Source: Gammaproteobacteria bacterium | Lineage (GTDB): Bacteria; Pseudomonadota; Gammaproteobacteria; SZUA-152 | Reading direction: 5' to 3' | NCBI GenBank assembly: GCA_021647505.1 | Contig: JAKIUN010000028.1 | Coordinates: 1 to 44,896, forward strand | Length of the DNA stretch: 44,896 nt | Shown here: one piece after another, positions 1 through 8,505 of the stretch | How the letters are laid out: each line of letters starts with the position of its first letter | Position numbering within the stretch: position 1 is the stretch's first letter | Translations under genes and position numbers: made by a program | The notes under the pieces: model-generated | The model's input: only the letters and a program-made list of their open reading frames with translations | Databases searched by the model: none | Told to the model about the DNA's origin: nothing

Positions 1-123
1 AGTGGTCAAGGTGGTGGGGCGATGATTGTGGACAGGTTTGGCAAGGAAACGTCAGTGCCAGAGGCCATGGCAGAACCGGGGCAGCGCCGTGCAGCTGTAT
101 GTGAAGTGGAAAGTACAACTTAA
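1..123 (+). pseudogene. C-terminal tail of an unidentified reading frame at the window edge
   Basis: One frame is open from the first base to a TAA at 121-123 and contains the string MIVDRFGKE. This faintly recalls the DRFGK string near the C-terminus of WYL-domain regulators, but the expected residues after it are absent. It could be the end of a real gene that starts outside the window, or noise. The next 50 bases (about 124-170) read on the minus strand as a TGGACCCC-starting sequence that resembles an insertion-sequence end, so this piece may belong to a mobile-element boundary. No function is assigned. Confidence 0.2.
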
Positions 124-172
124 ACTCAGGTGGTTTTTGTCTTGACTATGGGGTCCACTTTACTTTTTTCTT

Positions 173-721
173 GCCATTGATGAAGAGGTGGAGTTTGTCT
201 TGCTTGCCGGTGATCTTTATGACGGCGACTGGAAGGATTACAACACCGGCCTCTATTTCATGGGGTGCATGGAACGTCTTCAAGAATCCGGTATCCGCGT
301 CTTTGTGGTGGCAGGAAACCATGACGCGGCCAGCCAAATTACCAGACACCTGCGGTTACCCGATAATGTCACGATGTTTTCCACCCGAACTCCCGAGAAA
401 GTTATTCTCGATGATTTGGATGTGGTGATCGTTGGGCAAGGCTTCGCGACTCGGGCGGTAACAGAGGATCTTTCGCAGGCTTACCCGCAGGGCGACTCTC
501 AACTTTTTAATATTGGCTTACTCCACACTTGCCTGGATGGAAAGCCGGGCCACGAACCGTATGCACCGTGCTCGGTTGATGGCTTACGCTCCAAAGGCTA
601 TCAGTATTGGGCGCTGGGCCATGTTCATAAATGCGAGTCTGGTTGTTGTCGCGTGCAAACCTTGGGGGCCTCCGGCAGAGCCGGGAGGATTACCTTATCT
701 GATTTATGTGGTCTCGCTTAG
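173..721 (+). pseudogene. Broken SbcD/YhaO-like metallophosphoesterase fragment
   Basis: The translation carries three calcineurin-like phosphoesterase motifs in order: AGDLYDGDW (near 206), GNHDAAS (near 319) and GHVHKCE (615-638). These are the motifs of the SbcD/Mre11/YhaO DNA-repair exonuclease family. Homology seems to begin abruptly at AIDEEV (173). The N-terminal Asp-X-His motif and any start codon are missing. After GHVHKCE the frame stops resembling the family; frame +1 then gives a PW-containing string like the family's DPW segment, which suggests a frameshift near 638. Full-length members are about 400 residues, while only about 155 recognisable residues remain. The abrupt left edge could be an insertion or recombination junction. 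I regard it as a dead gene. Confidence 0.7.
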
Positions 722-904
722 TCACTATTTTGTCGATTATCATATGTTGTATATATGCCCCCATAAATACACTATATATAGCGCTGGCTATTGGCGCTCT
801 TTCAAGTAGAGTGCTAGAACGACAATAACCGACTTGCAAAAAACTTATTATTCAGACTTGGGGCAGGTGGGTATCTTGCCCCCAAAACCGGTTACAATGC
901 GCCG
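722..904. other. AT-rich intergenic stretch before the site-2 protease gene
   Basis: This stretch is clearly more AT-rich than its neighbours up to about 850 and has no credible reading frame. It holds two short inverted repeats: AGCGC/GCGCT near 780-798 and GGGGCA/TGCCCC at 861-883. Promoter elements for the forward block that starts at 905 probably lie here, but none matches a consensus well enough to call. Confidence 0.4.
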
Positions 905-1561
905 ATGGATGATTTGACTCTGGTACAGCGCATCGCGGTATGGGCGCTGCCCGTGCTGTTTGCCATCACCGTGCATGAAGTGGCGCATGGTTGGGTAGCG
1001 CGTAAACTGGGTGACCCCACTGCCATGATGCTGGGCCGCCTGACCCTCAACCCCATCAAACATATCGACCCCATTGGCACTATCCTGGTGCCCTTGGTGT
1101 TGATGTTTCTTGGTGGGTTCATCTTTGGCTGGGCGAAACCGGTGCCGGTGACCTGGGAGAATCTGAAGAATCCCCGGCGCGATATGGCGTTGGTGGCCAT
1201 TGCCGGGCCGTTTTCCAATCTGCTGATGGCCATTGCCTGGGCCTTCGTGATGAAGCTGGGCTTCATGCTGGAGCAGGGGATGGAATGGCTGGCCTGGCCG
1301 CTGATCTACATGGGGGGGGCGGGGATCAGCATCAACGTGATCCTGTGTCTGCTCAATTTATTGCCCATTCCGCCGCTGGATGGCGGACGTGTGTTGTCGG
1401 GGTTGTTGCCGGGCCCCTGGGCCTGGCGCCTCAATCAACTGGAGCCCTATGGTTTTTTCATCCTCGTGGGTCTGTTGGCTACGGGGGTGTTGGGCAAGAT
1501 ACTGGGGCCACCGTTGTCCATGGTACAGATGGCCTTGTTCAGTCTTGCGGGATTACATTAA
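905..1561 (+). CDS. Site-2 protease family (M50B) membrane metalloprotease
   Basis: The 218-residue protein is almost entirely hydrophobic, with about five to six membrane segments. The zinc-binding HEVAH motif sits at residues 24-28 in the first segment, and the second metal motif, IPPLDGGRV, lies at about residue 158 after NLLP. These are the hallmarks of the small, PDZ-less site-2 protease group (YwhC/Rip-like) that cuts substrates within the inner membrane. Its substrate cannot be read from sequence. The ATG at 905 directly precedes MDDLTLVQRI, a normal N-terminus for this group. The gene is followed at about 60 nt by trpS and scpA, a neighbourhood I recall as common in gammaproteobacteria. 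It is shorter than RseP and lacks its PDZ insert, so it is not RseP. Confidence 0.9.
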   Translation: MDDLTLVQRIAVWALPVLFAITVHEVAHGWVARKLGDPTAMMLGRLTLNPIKHIDPIGTILVPLVLMFLGGFIFGWAKPVPVTWENLKNPRRDMALVAIAGPFSNLLMAIAWAFVMKLGFMLEQGMEWLAWPLIYMGGAGISINVILCLLNLLPIPPLDGGRVLSGLLPGPWAWRLNQLEPYGFFILVGLLATGVLGKILGPPLSMVQMALFSLAGLH

Positions 1562-1621
1562 TATATATCTTTAATAGACTGTTAATGAATGAAATTATTG
1601 TCAATAGAGAGGGAGTACGGT

Positions 1622-2842
1622 TTGAGTTCTTCGGTTTCGAGCCAATATCAGCGCGTGCTGTCAGGCATGCGCTCCACGGGTAAGTTGCACCTGGGTCACT
1701 ACCACGGGGTGTTGAAAAATTGGGTGCGGCTACAGCACGAGCACGAATGTTTTTTCTTTGTTGCCGATTGGCACGCCTTGACCACTCACTATGAAGATCC
1801 GTCGATCATCGGCGACAGCGTGTGGGAAATGATCATCGACTGGCTGGCGGCCGGTGTCAGTCCCGGCTCGGCAAAACTCTTTATCCAGTCGCAAGTGCCA
1901 GAGCATGCCGAACTGCATTTGCTGCTGTCCATGATGACGCCACTCAGCTGGCTGGAGCGCGTGCCTACCTACAAGGATCAACAGGAGGCGCTGAAAGAGA
2001 AGGATCTGGCGACCTATGGCTTCCTCGGCTATCCGTTGCTACAGAGTGCTGATATCCTCATTTACAAGGCCGGTCAGGTACCGGTGGGCGCGGATCAGGT
2101 CGCGCATGTTGAACTGACCCGCGAGGTGGCGCGTCGCTTCAATCACCTCTACGGCCGTGAGCGCGGCTTCGAGGCAAAGGCGGAGGCGGCTGTTAAGAAA
2201 ATGGGAAAAAAGAACGCCAAGCTTTACAACAGCTTGCGTAAACGTTATCAGGAACAAGGTGACCATGGGGCACTGGCAACCGCGCAGGCCTTGCTGGAGT
2301 CGCAGGGCAATATCACTCTGGGTGATCGTGAGCGCCTGTTTGGCTATCTCGAAGGCGGTGGCCGTATCATTCTGCCCGAGCCAAAGGCTCTGCTCACGGA
2401 GGCCTCGAAGATGCCGGGACTGGATGGACAGAAGATGTCCAAGTCCTACGGTAATACCATCCCCCTGCGCGCCAATCCCAAACAGGTCGAGCAGGATTTG
2501 CGCACCATGCCTACCGACCCGGCGCGCGTGCGCCGCACCGATCCTGGCGACCCCGGCAAGTGTCCGGTGTGGCCGTTGCACGAGATCTATTCCGACGACG
2601 CCACCCGTCAGTGGGTCGATGAAGGCTGCCGTTCCGCCGGCATCGGCTGTATCGACTGCAAGCAGCCGGTGATCGAGGCGGTGCAGGCCGAACTGGTGCC
2701 GATCCGTGAGCGTGCGCAGGAGTACATTAATAATCCCAAGTTGGTGCGCAGCATCATCAACGAGGGTAATGAGGCCGCCCGTGACGTTGCGCGTGACACC
2801 CTGGAAGAGGTGCGTGAGGCCATGGGGCTGTCATATTCCTGA
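1622..2842 (+). CDS. trpS: Tryptophan--tRNA ligase
   Basis: Class I aminoacyl-tRNA synthetase charging tRNA-Trp. The HIGH-type signature reads LHLGHYHG at about residue 22, and the KMSKS loop reads GQKMSKSYGN at about residue 270. At about 406 residues it belongs to the long form of TrpS, which has an insert before KMSKS (here Lys/Glu-rich, around residues 180-250) that the 334-residue E. coli enzyme lacks. I chose the TTG at 1622 because GAGAGGGAG lies 7-8 nt upstream and the product then begins just before RVLSGMRSTGKLHLGH. An in-frame ATG at 1589 would add 11 residues with a weaker ribosome-binding site. The stop overlaps the scpA start. Confidence 0.93.
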   Translation: MSSSVSSQYQRVLSGMRSTGKLHLGHYHGVLKNWVRLQHEHECFFFVADWHALTTHYEDPSIIGDSVWEMIIDWLAAGVSPGSAKLFIQSQVPEHAELHLLLSMMTPLSWLERVPTYKDQQEALKEKDLATYGFLGYPLLQSADILIYKAGQVPVGADQVAHVELTREVARRFNHLYGRERGFEAKAEAAVKKMGKKNAKLYNSLRKRYQEQGDHGALATAQALLESQGNITLGDRERLFGYLEGGGRIILPEPKALLTEASKMPGLDGQKMSKSYGNTIPLRANPKQVEQDLRTMPTDPARVRRTDPGDPGKCPVWPLHEIYSDDATRQWVDEGCRSAGIGCIDCKQPVIEAVQAELVPIRERAQEYINNPKLVRSIINEGNEAARDVARDTLEEVREAMGLSYS

Positions 2843-3753
2843 TGGGCGACGATACCCCTCAAGCCACGGACACGACAGCGGATCAGTCCGCCGGCCCGCC
2901 GCCCGAGCAGGGTGAGCTGGTGGTGGATGCTCCGCCGCACAATCCACAGCAGGAAGAAATGCCCTTCGCCGTGGTGCAGGGTGAGGCGTTGACTACTCTG
3001 CCAAAGGATCTGTACATCCCGCCGGAGGCGTTGGAGGTCTTTCTGGAGGCTTTCGAGGGGCCGCTGGATCTGCTGCTGTATCTTATTAGGCGCCAGAACC
3101 TGGATGTGCTCGATATCCCCATCGCTGAGATCACCCGGCAGTACGTGAAATACGTCGAGATGATGAAGGCGTTGAATCTGGAATTGGCGGCGGACTATCT
3201 GGTGATGGCCGCGATGCTGGCGGAGATCAAGTCGCGCATGCTGTTGCCGCGTCCGGTGGAAGTGGAAGATGAGGACGACCCGCGTGCCGAACTGGTGCGA
3301 CGTCTGCAGGAATACGAGCGCTTTAAACAGGCGGCGGAAGACATCGACGGACTGCCGCGTCTCCACCGTGACGTGTTCCAGGTTTCGGTGAAGAGCCCCG
3401 ATCTTAAGCTCATCAAGCCCGAGCCGGAGGTGGATCTGCGCGAACTGATCACCGCTTTCCGTGAGGTGCTAACGCGCGCTGAAATGTTCACCAGCCACCA
3501 GGTAACGATGGAATCCCTGTCCGTGCGCGAACGCATGTCCGAGATACTCGATCGGGTGTCCACGGACCGGTTCATGCCCTTTAGTAGCTTATTCACTCCA
3601 GAAGAGGGGCGTTTGGGCGTGGTGGTGACCTTCCTCGCCATCCTTGAGCTGGTGAAGGAATCCCTGCTTGAACTGATCCAGACAGACCCCTTTGAACCCG
3701 TACACGTCAAGGCCCGGGTACAGTTTAGTAGCGAACCCGAGTTGGAATTTTGA
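2842..3753 (+). CDS. scpA: Segregation and condensation protein A
   Basis: Kleisin subunit that bridges SMC and ScpB in the bacterial condensin complex. The recognisable core starts at about residue 65 with FEGPLDLLLYLIRRQNLDVL and continues through IPIAEITRQYVKYVE and YLVMAAMLAEIKSRMLLP, the family's N-terminal helical block. The C-terminal winged helix lies at about residues 220-290 (VTFLAILELVKESLLELIQ). The first 50 or so residues are a Pro/Gln/Glu-rich extension. The ATG overlaps the trpS stop by one base (TGATG), so the two are probably translationally coupled. scpB follows 11 nt downstream. 303 residues is slightly long because of the extension. Confidence 0.93.
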   Translation: MGDDTPQATDTTADQSAGPPPEQGELVVDAPPHNPQQEEMPFAVVQGEALTTLPKDLYIPPEALEVFLEAFEGPLDLLLYLIRRQNLDVLDIPIAEITRQYVKYVEMMKALNLELAADYLVMAAMLAEIKSRMLLPRPVEVEDEDDPRAELVRRLQEYERFKQAAEDIDGLPRLHRDVFQVSVKSPDLKLIKPEPEVDLRELITAFREVLTRAEMFTSHQVTMESLSVRERMSEILDRVSTDRFMPFSSLFTPEEGRLGVVVTFLAILELVKESLLELIQTDPFEPVHVKARVQFSSEPELEF

Positions 3754-3764
3754 GTAATTGATGC

Positions 3765-4712
3765 ATGTCGTTGAGCCCTGAAAAGACCAGAAATATTGTT
3801 GAAGCGGCGTTGCTGGCTGCCGGCCAGCCGCTGTCCATTGATCGCCTGCTGACCCTGTTTCTGGATGAATACCAGCCCTCGCGCGACGAACTGCACGCGG
3901 CGTTGGCCGCCCTTGCTGAGGACTGCGCGGGCCGGGGCATCGAACTGGTGGAGGTAGGTTCCGGCTTTCGTTATCAGGCGCGGCAGGACTACGCCCAGTG
4001 GGTGGCGCGGTTGTGGGAAGAAAAGCCCGCGCGTTATTCCCGTGCCCTGCTGGAAACACTGTCGCTGGTGGCCTATCGTCAGCCCGTTACACGCGGCGAG
4101 ATCGAGGACATCCGCGGCGTCAGTGTCAGCTCGCATATCATGAAGACCTTGTTGGAGCGCGAGTGGGTAAAGGTGGTTGGTCATCGCGACGTGCCCGGTA
4201 AGCCGGCCATGTTCGCCACCACACGTCAGTTCCTCGATTATTTCGGTCTCAAGGGCTTGGGCGACCTGCCTACTCTGGCCGAGATCCGCGATATCGACAG
4301 CATCAATGCCGAGCTGGATCTGCTGGAGCCAGGCAGTGAGCACGCCGATGCGGAAGGCGGGACGAAGAAGGCCCCGGCCAGCCAGATGTCCATCGATGAT
4401 GTCGTGGCGGCGGAGGAAGCAGCCGTGGAGGCCGCCGAAGCGAGTGCCGGAAGTGGCAGCAGCGAAACGCCGATAGTTGGAGCGGGTGCCGATGGAAGTG
4501 AAGCGGTAGCTGCCGATGAAACCACGCCCGCGAACCATGATGAAGGTGCGAGGCTGAGCGTAGCCGATAGCATATCAGAACACGACACAGACGAAGTCAA
4601 AGGGGAGGGCGATGAACCCGTTACCGCCAAGGCCACAGAATCCCTCCATGAGCCGAGCAGTGATACGATGGACGAAGCCACTCGGAAATCATCCACGGAA
4701 ACCTTACTGTGA
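3765..4712 (+). CDS. scpB: Segregation and condensation protein B with long acidic C-terminal tail
   Basis: Winged-helix partner of ScpA in the SMC condensin complex. The family core fills residues 1-185: [17 protein letters not shown], the second winged helix around [20 protein letters not shown], the segment [19 protein letters not shown], and [13 protein letters not shown]. Beyond about residue 190 the protein becomes a low-complexity tail of about 125 residues rich in Ala, Glu, Asp, Ser and Thr, with no domain I recognise. ScpB proteins are often only about 180-220 residues, so the tail is an addition. The gene ends with a TGA that overlaps the GTG start of rluB. Confidence 0.92.
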   Translation: MSLSPEKTRNIVEAALLAAGQPLSIDRLLTLFLDEYQPSRDELHAALAALAEDCAGRGIELVEVGSGFRYQARQDYAQWVARLWEEKPARYSRALLETLSLVAYRQPVTRGEIEDIRGVSVSSHIMKTLLEREWVKVVGHRDVPGKPAMFATTRQFLDYFGLKGLGDLPTLAEIRDIDSINAELDLLEPGSEHADAEGGTKKAPASQMSIDDVVAAEEAAVEAAEASAGSGSSETPIVGAGADGSEAVAADETTPANHDEGARLSVADSISEHDTDEVKGEGDEPVTAKATESLHEPSSDTMDEATRKSSTETLL

Positions 4713-5524
4713 GTGAAAAGTTGCAAAAAGTGCTGGCTCGTGCCGGCTTCGGTTCACGCCGGGAAATCGAAGGCTGGATCAGCGAAGGTCGCATCAAGGT
4801 CAACGGCAAAGTGGCGACGCTGGGTGATCGGGTCGATGAGACCGACCGTCTTGAGGTCGATGGCAAACGCATCCATCCGGGAAAACTGAAGGACAAACGT
4901 ACCCGCGTGCTGGCCTATCACAAGCCGGTGGGCAAGGTCTGTACCCGTCACGACCCGGAAAAACGCCCGACCATCTTTGAAGACCTGCCGTCATTGGCGG
5001 GTGGCCGCTGGATCAGCGTCGGCCGGCTGGATCTCAACACTGGCGGCCTGTTGCTACTCACCACCGATGGCGAACTGGCCAACCGGCTGATGCATCCCTC
5101 ACAGCAGATCGAACGTGAATACGCCGTGCGCGTGTTGGGTGAGGTCACCCCGGAGATGCTGAAAAATATGCAAGAAGGTGTCGAGCTGGAGGACGGCAAG
5201 GCCCGCTTCGATGCCATCCGCGACGTCGGTGGCGAGGGCGCCAATCACTGGTACCACGTCATCCTGCGTGAAGGCCGTAACCGCGAAGTACGCCGCCTGT
5301 GGGAATCACAGGGCGTGCGGGTCAGCCGTCTGAGCCGTGTGCGTTTCGGCCCCATTACCCTGCCACGCTGGCAGAAACCGGGGCGTTGGGAAGACCTGGA
5401 CGAAAAGACCATCGAACGTCTGTTGGGCATGAGTGGACTGGTCACCAAGGTAGGCCAGCATGGCGCCAGCAAGGCCTTCCAGAAGCGCCGCCCACGCAAG
5501 GCGCCGCACGCACGGCGGCGTTGA
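4709..5524 (+). CDS. rluB: 23S rRNA pseudouridine(2605) synthase RluB
   Basis: Converts a uridine in the peptidyl-transferase region of 23S rRNA to pseudouridine. An S4 RNA-binding domain occupies residues 1-60 ([19 protein letters not shown], then [10 protein letters not shown]). The RsuA/RluB catalytic motif [17 protein letters not shown] places the active-site Asp near residue 107. Further family strings are [10 protein letters not shown] and [15 protein letters not shown]. The GTG start at 4709 gives [13 protein letters not shown] and overlaps the scpB stop by four bases. The C-terminus is a basic [13 protein letters not shown] tail, common in RluB. It is the last gene of the trpS-scpAB-rluB block; 271 residues is normal. 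Confidence 0.93.
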   Translation: MSEKLQKVLARAGFGSRREIEGWISEGRIKVNGKVATLGDRVDETDRLEVDGKRIHPGKLKDKRTRVLAYHKPVGKVCTRHDPEKRPTIFEDLPSLAGGRWISVGRLDLNTGGLLLLTTDGELANRLMHPSQQIEREYAVRVLGEVTPEMLKNMQEGVELEDGKARFDAIRDVGGEGANHWYHVILREGRNREVRRLWESQGVRVSRLSRVRFGPITLPRWQKPGRWEDLDEKTIERLLGMSGLVTKVGQHGASKAFQKRRPRKAPHARRR

Positions 5525-5602
5525 TTTGAAGCAAACAACAAACAGGTAGCCTGGATGAAGGCTTTTCGTGTTGGAGTGAGAAGCGAATCCCAGCCGTGAT
5601 CC

Positions 5603-5672
5603 GTAGGGTGGGCTCCGCCCACCGATGCAAGTTGTCAATGTGCGCGGAAATGGTGGGCAATGCCCACCCTAC
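5603..5672. repeat. GTAGGGTGGGC palindromic repeat pair
   Basis: Two hairpin-forming units of one family lie close together: GTAGGGTGGGC...GCCCACC at 5603-5623 and GGTGGGC-AAT-GCCCACCCTAC at 5652-5672. The outer GTAGGGTGGGC and GCCCACCCTAC strings are reverse complements, so the pair forms a larger imperfect palindrome of about 70 bp. The same family recurs at 5973-6002 and 13959-14020. This looks like a REP/BIME-type or small non-autonomous repeat. It lies between rluB and the metE remnant. Confidence 0.8.
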
Positions 5673-5681
5673 GGTGTTTTG

Positions 5682-5975
5682 TTACGCCGCCGGGGCGGCT
5701 GTCTTCCCGCGCAGGATTGCCGCCGCACTCACCATGTTTTCCAACGCCCGCTTGACCTCCGGCCAAGTGCGGGTCTTGAGTTCGCAGTCGGGGTTGATTC
5801 ACAGGCGTTCCGCCGGGGTGCGCTGTGCGGCCTTTTCCATCAACGCGATGATCTGTTCGATCTTCGGCACGTTCGGCGAGTGGATGTCGTACACGCCAAG
5901 GGCCGACCTCGTTGATATAGTGGAAGTCCTCGAAGACATCCAGAAACTCCAGACAATAGGGGAGACGGCCATGTA
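5682..5975 (-). pseudogene. metE: metE remnant (C-terminal part of cobalamin-independent methionine synthase)
   Basis: On the reverse strand the sequence reads [18 protein letters not shown], then after a one-base shift [20 protein letters not shown] and [11 protein letters not shown], then a stop, then [20 protein letters not shown] and [12 protein letters not shown] before TAA. This is the last 95 or so residues of MetE, which transfers methyl from methyltetrahydrofolate polyglutamate to homocysteine. Two lesions are visible: an extra base near 5897 shifts the frame, and the codon for the Trp expected in LWVNPDC is TGA (5799-5801). The rest of the roughly 750-residue gene is absent. GTAGGGTGGGC repeats flank the remnant on both sides. 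It is a dead fragment. Confidence 0.82.
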
Positions 5976-6002
5976 GGGTGGGCACGTTTTTTGTGCCCAC
6001 GC
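5973..6002. repeat. GTAGGGTGGGC palindromic repeat
   Basis: Hairpin of the form GTAGGGTGGGCAC...GTGCCCACGC with a T-rich loop, of the same family as 5603-5672 and 13959-14020. It abuts the upstream edge of the metE remnant, so the remnant sits between two repeat units. Confidence 0.75.
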
Positions 6003-6078
6003 GGTTGGCTGACCGTTCGGAAAAAACCGTTTCAACTGTATTTATTTCCAAAACGGAAAGTTATTGTTGTGCGAGTCC

Positions 6079-6468
6079 TTACCTATTTTCTGTTTTCAGT
6101 TTGACTTGTTCAGTGCTTTTGATGCGGGCAATGAATACAACATTAAATAGCAATATTGCCGTAACGAGGATCTTTAAAAAGGTCATTTCAATGAAAAATA
6201 TAATGGATAATCCACCCATCAAAATTATGCTGAAGATAGCCACTAGCTTGGATTTTTTGGGGATACTTCGGGTTTCTTGCCAGTTTTTGATGAGTGAGCC
6301 GAATACGTGGATATTGAGAAGCCAGTCATAAAAGCGGGGAGATGAGCGGGCAAAACAGGCGGCGGCCAGTAGCAGAAAGGGGGTTGTTGGCATAACAGGC
6401 AGCACTAAACCCACCCCACCCAGGGCAATAAACAGAAACCCTAACGAGATAAAGATAAATTTTGGCAT
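6079..6468 (-). CDS. DUF454 (YbaN) family inner-membrane protein
   Basis: The 129-residue hydrophobic protein begins MPKFIFISLGFLFIALGG and contains the family's signature run GVVLPVMPTTPFLLLAAACF in slightly altered form (GLVLPVMPTTPFLLLAAACF), followed by ARSSPRFYDWLL. This matches the DUF454/YbaN family of small inner-membrane proteins of unknown biochemical role. Two membrane segments lie near residues 5-35 and two more near residues 75-115. The gene stands alone between the metE remnant and narK. It is more AT-rich than the surrounding genes, which may indicate a different origin. Function is not established for the family. Confidence 0.85.
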   Translation of the reverse strand: MPKFIFISLGFLFIALGGVGLVLPVMPTTPFLLLAAACFARSSPRFYDWLLNIHVFGSLIKNWQETRSIPKKSKLVAIFSIILMGGLSIIFFIEMTFLKILVTAILLFNVVFIARIKSTEQVKLKTENR

Positions 6469-6663
6469 CTAAGGACTAGTGTCATGTTGCAGGACTAGCG
6501 TTAATTTCTGAGGGGTAATTCCCACAGTTTTCTGCCACTGCTGCAGGGATAGTCTCGCAGGGTGGGTATTACCGATTCTAAACTATGTAGGTTTTTTATT
6601 CGAATGCCTTCCCCATCCATGGGGTCGTCATATCGAGTCTGTATTTACTTGCTGGCTTCTGGC
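6469..6663. other. Intergenic stretch between DUF454 gene and narK
   Basis: There is no credible gene here. Positions 6476-6498 hold a CTAG-bounded repeat (CTAGTGTCATGT at its left, ACTAG at its right). Its near match lies inverted at 8573-8595, beyond narK. The remaining sequence shows no strong hairpin followed by a T-run for the narK end. Confidence 0.4.
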
Positions 6664-8133
6664 CTATTTTACTTCGATCATCTGTACGGTGCCGTCCGGC
6701 ATGATTTCAGCCGTTTGTCCCTTGGGTTCTTCCAGGAAGAAGAGGATGAGGAAAAATACAAAGGCCGAGACGATGCCGATGAAGAGGAAAAACTGGTCAT
6801 AATCGACCAGCGAATTCACGGTGAGAAAAAGTACTGCGCCGACGTTGCCGAAGGCGCCAACCATGCCGGCGATCTGTCCGGTCATACGGCGCTGTACCAA
6901 TGGCACCATGGCGTATACGGCGCCGGAGCCGGCCTTGGAGAAAGTGCCTGCGACGATGGTGATACCCACCACCATCCACACCGGCCAAGTCTGCTCCACC
7001 AGCCCCAGTATCAGAAAGCTGGTGGTGATGCCGGCAAAGACGATGCCGAGCGTCAGCTTGCGGCCGATCTTGTCGCTGATCCAGCCACCGCCGGGGCGCG
7101 CGAACAGGTTGATGAAGGGATAGATGCCGGCCAGCAGGGCGGCGGTCACTTTGGGGATATCGAACCACTCGACATAGAACATGGCCAGCATGGAGACCAC
7201 GGCCAATTCGGTGCCAAAGGTCACCAGGTAGGCGAAATTCAGAATCGCCACTTGCTTGAACTTGTAGCGATGCAGGTCGGGTACCGGATTTTTCAGCACA
7301 TGGCCATTGATGTGCCAGATCTTCCATACCTGCAGTAAATAGAGTCCGGCCAGTACGGCGTAGACCAGATAGGTGGCGGTCTCACCGATCAGGCCCATAT
7401 TGGCCGGGGAGAGCTTCCAGGTCAGCAGCCCCAGAGCGAGGAACAACGGGATGTTCATGAGGATGTAGAGCAGCAGATCACTGCCGCTGGTGATCTCCAT
7501 GGCGCCAGTCTTCTCCGGTTTGAAATAGGTCGAACCCTTGGGCGTGTTGCTGACACGGGTATAGTAGAAAATGCCATAGAGAATGGCTGTTACGCTGGCG
7601 ACGGTCAGGGCAACACGCCAACCCGTATCATCGCCGATGCTGACGGCGATGAAGGGCAGGGTCATGGCTGCGCCAGCAGAGCCGAAGTTGCCCCAGCCAC
7701 CGTAGATGCCTTGGGCGATGCCGGTCTGCTTGGCGGGGAACCATTCGCCAATCATGCGGATGCCGACCACAAAGCCGGCGCCGATGAAGCCGGCGAGGAA
7801 GCGCAGGATGGCCAGATGTTCATAGCTGTCAGCCCAGGCGAAGGCGATGCTGATCAGTCCGCCCAGGGTGAGGATGCCGGTGTACATGATGCGTGGGCCG
7901 AACTTGTCCACCAGCATACCGACGATGATGCGTGCCGGGATGGTCATGGCCACGTTGAGAATTAACAGCACCTTGGCCTGTTGGTCGGTGAGATCCAGGG
8001 CATCCTTGATGAAGGGCATCATGGGGCCAAGACCGAGCCAGACCACGAAGGTCATGAAAAAGGCGAACCAGGTGTAATGCAGGATGCGTATGTTGTCCTG
8101 TTTCAGGTCGAAGATGTTGAGTTTCAGCGGCAT
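6664..8133 (-). CDS. narK: NarK/NasA-type nitrate/nitrite transporter (MFS, NNP family)
   Basis: Twelve-helix major facilitator of the nitrate/nitrite porter family, importing nitrate for the reductases encoded next to it. Two glycine-rich NNP signatures are visible: GIYGGWGNFGSAGAAM in the first half and GMVGAFGNVGAVLFLTV in the second. An Arg inside FVVGIRMIGEWFP fits the substrate-binding arginine. The start is the ATG at 8133 (MPLKLNIFDLKQDN); TCCAAGGG lies about 9 nt upstream. Longer in-frame starts up to 8259 would run through the predicted sigma-54 promoter and add a non-homologous leader. The gene is divergent from nirB. Length 489 residues. Confidence 0.9.
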   Translation of the reverse strand: MPLKLNIFDLKQDNIRILHYTWFAFFMTFVVWLGLGPMMPFIKDALDLTDQQAKVLLILNVAMTIPARIIVGMLVDKFGPRIMYTGILTLGGLISIAFAWADSYEHLAILRFLAGFIGAGFVVGIRMIGEWFPAKQTGIAQGIYGGWGNFGSAGAAMTLPFIAVSIGDDTGWRVALTVASVTAILYGIFYYTRVSNTPKGSTYFKPEKTGAMEITSGSDLLLYILMNIPLFLALGLLTWKLSPANMGLIGETATYLVYAVLAGLYLLQVWKIWHINGHVLKNPVPDLHRYKFKQVAILNFAYLVTFGTELAVVSMLAMFYVEWFDIPKVTAALLAGIYPFINLFARPGGGWISDKIGRKLTLGIVFAGITTSFLILGLVEQTWPVWMVVGITIVAGTFSKAGSGAVYAMVPLVQRRMTGQIAGMVGAFGNVGAVLFLTVNSLVDYDQFFLFIGIVSAFVFFLILFFLEEPKGQTAEIMPDGTVQMIEVK

Positions 8134-8183
8134 GGTGGCGAACCCTTGGAGCAAAATTAAATATTCTGTATATGCGTCTCGTA

Positions 8184-8200
8184 AGCAGTAATCATGCCAG
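8184..8200 (-). promoter_or_regulatory. Predicted sigma-54 promoter of narK
   Basis: On the minus strand the sequence CTGGCATGATTACTGCT has the GG and GC doublets exactly 12 bases apart, as in the sigma-54 consensus YTGGCACG-N4-TTGCW. The only clear departure is CTGC for TTGC. Transcription would begin about 40 nt before the narK start codon. An NtrC-type site lies about 70-95 bases upstream at 8262-8278, an appropriate enhancer distance. Confidence 0.65.
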
Positions 8201-8261
8201 GCATTTAACCTGTTGATCAGTATTGATATTTTCTGTGATTGGCAATTTTTGTAATGCAAAT

Positions 8262-8278
8262 TGCACTTTCTCGGTGCG
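8262..8278. promoter_or_regulatory. Predicted NtrC binding site (narK side)
   Basis: TGCACTTTCTCGGTGCG resembles the NtrC dyad TGCACYA-N3-TGGTGCA in spacing and in most positions (GCAC...GGTGC conserved). It is weaker than the site at 8402-8418. It sits between the two divergent sigma-54 promoters, nearer to narK. Confidence 0.5.
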
Positions 8279-8401
8279 CTTGATGGCGGTTGCCCAGGAC
8301 AGGGTGACGGTTTGGGTGCGCCGGTTTCGGGGGGAATGCAGAATGGTTGGGATGGGAATGTTTTGAGTCATGCCTGATCGCAATGCGTAGAAGGGTAAGT
8401 C

Positions 8402-8418
8402 TGCACTGCAATGGTGCA
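8402..8418. promoter_or_regulatory. Predicted NtrC binding site (nirB side)
   Basis: TGCACTGCAATGGTGCA is a 17-bp dyad matching the NtrC consensus TGCACYA-N3-TGGTGCA at all but one fixed position. Its centre is about 120 bases upstream of the predicted nirB transcription start, the usual enhancer distance for NtrC-activated sigma-54 promoters. Confidence 0.65.
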
Positions 8419-8505
8419 AGAAATGCCTCCTGGGCTTGCTTTTTATTTTGATTTTTATGTGTCTTTGCCCAATATAAACAGTAGGTTATCCTGGTGGTTT
8501 GTTGT

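Noticed and set aside
3195..4538. 447-residue reverse frame over scpA/scpB
   Set aside because: It is antisense to two confidently identified genes, with Arg/Ser-rich composition and no motif.
6562..7338. 258-residue forward frame opposite narK
   Set aside because: Antisense to the MFS transporter; it has a His/Gly/Asp-rich composition and no family support.
8213..8226. FNR-type box TTGATCAGTATTGA upstream of narK
   Set aside because: Only the left half matches TTGAT; the right half has two mismatches to ATCAA, and the predicted sigma-54 promoter better explains the region.
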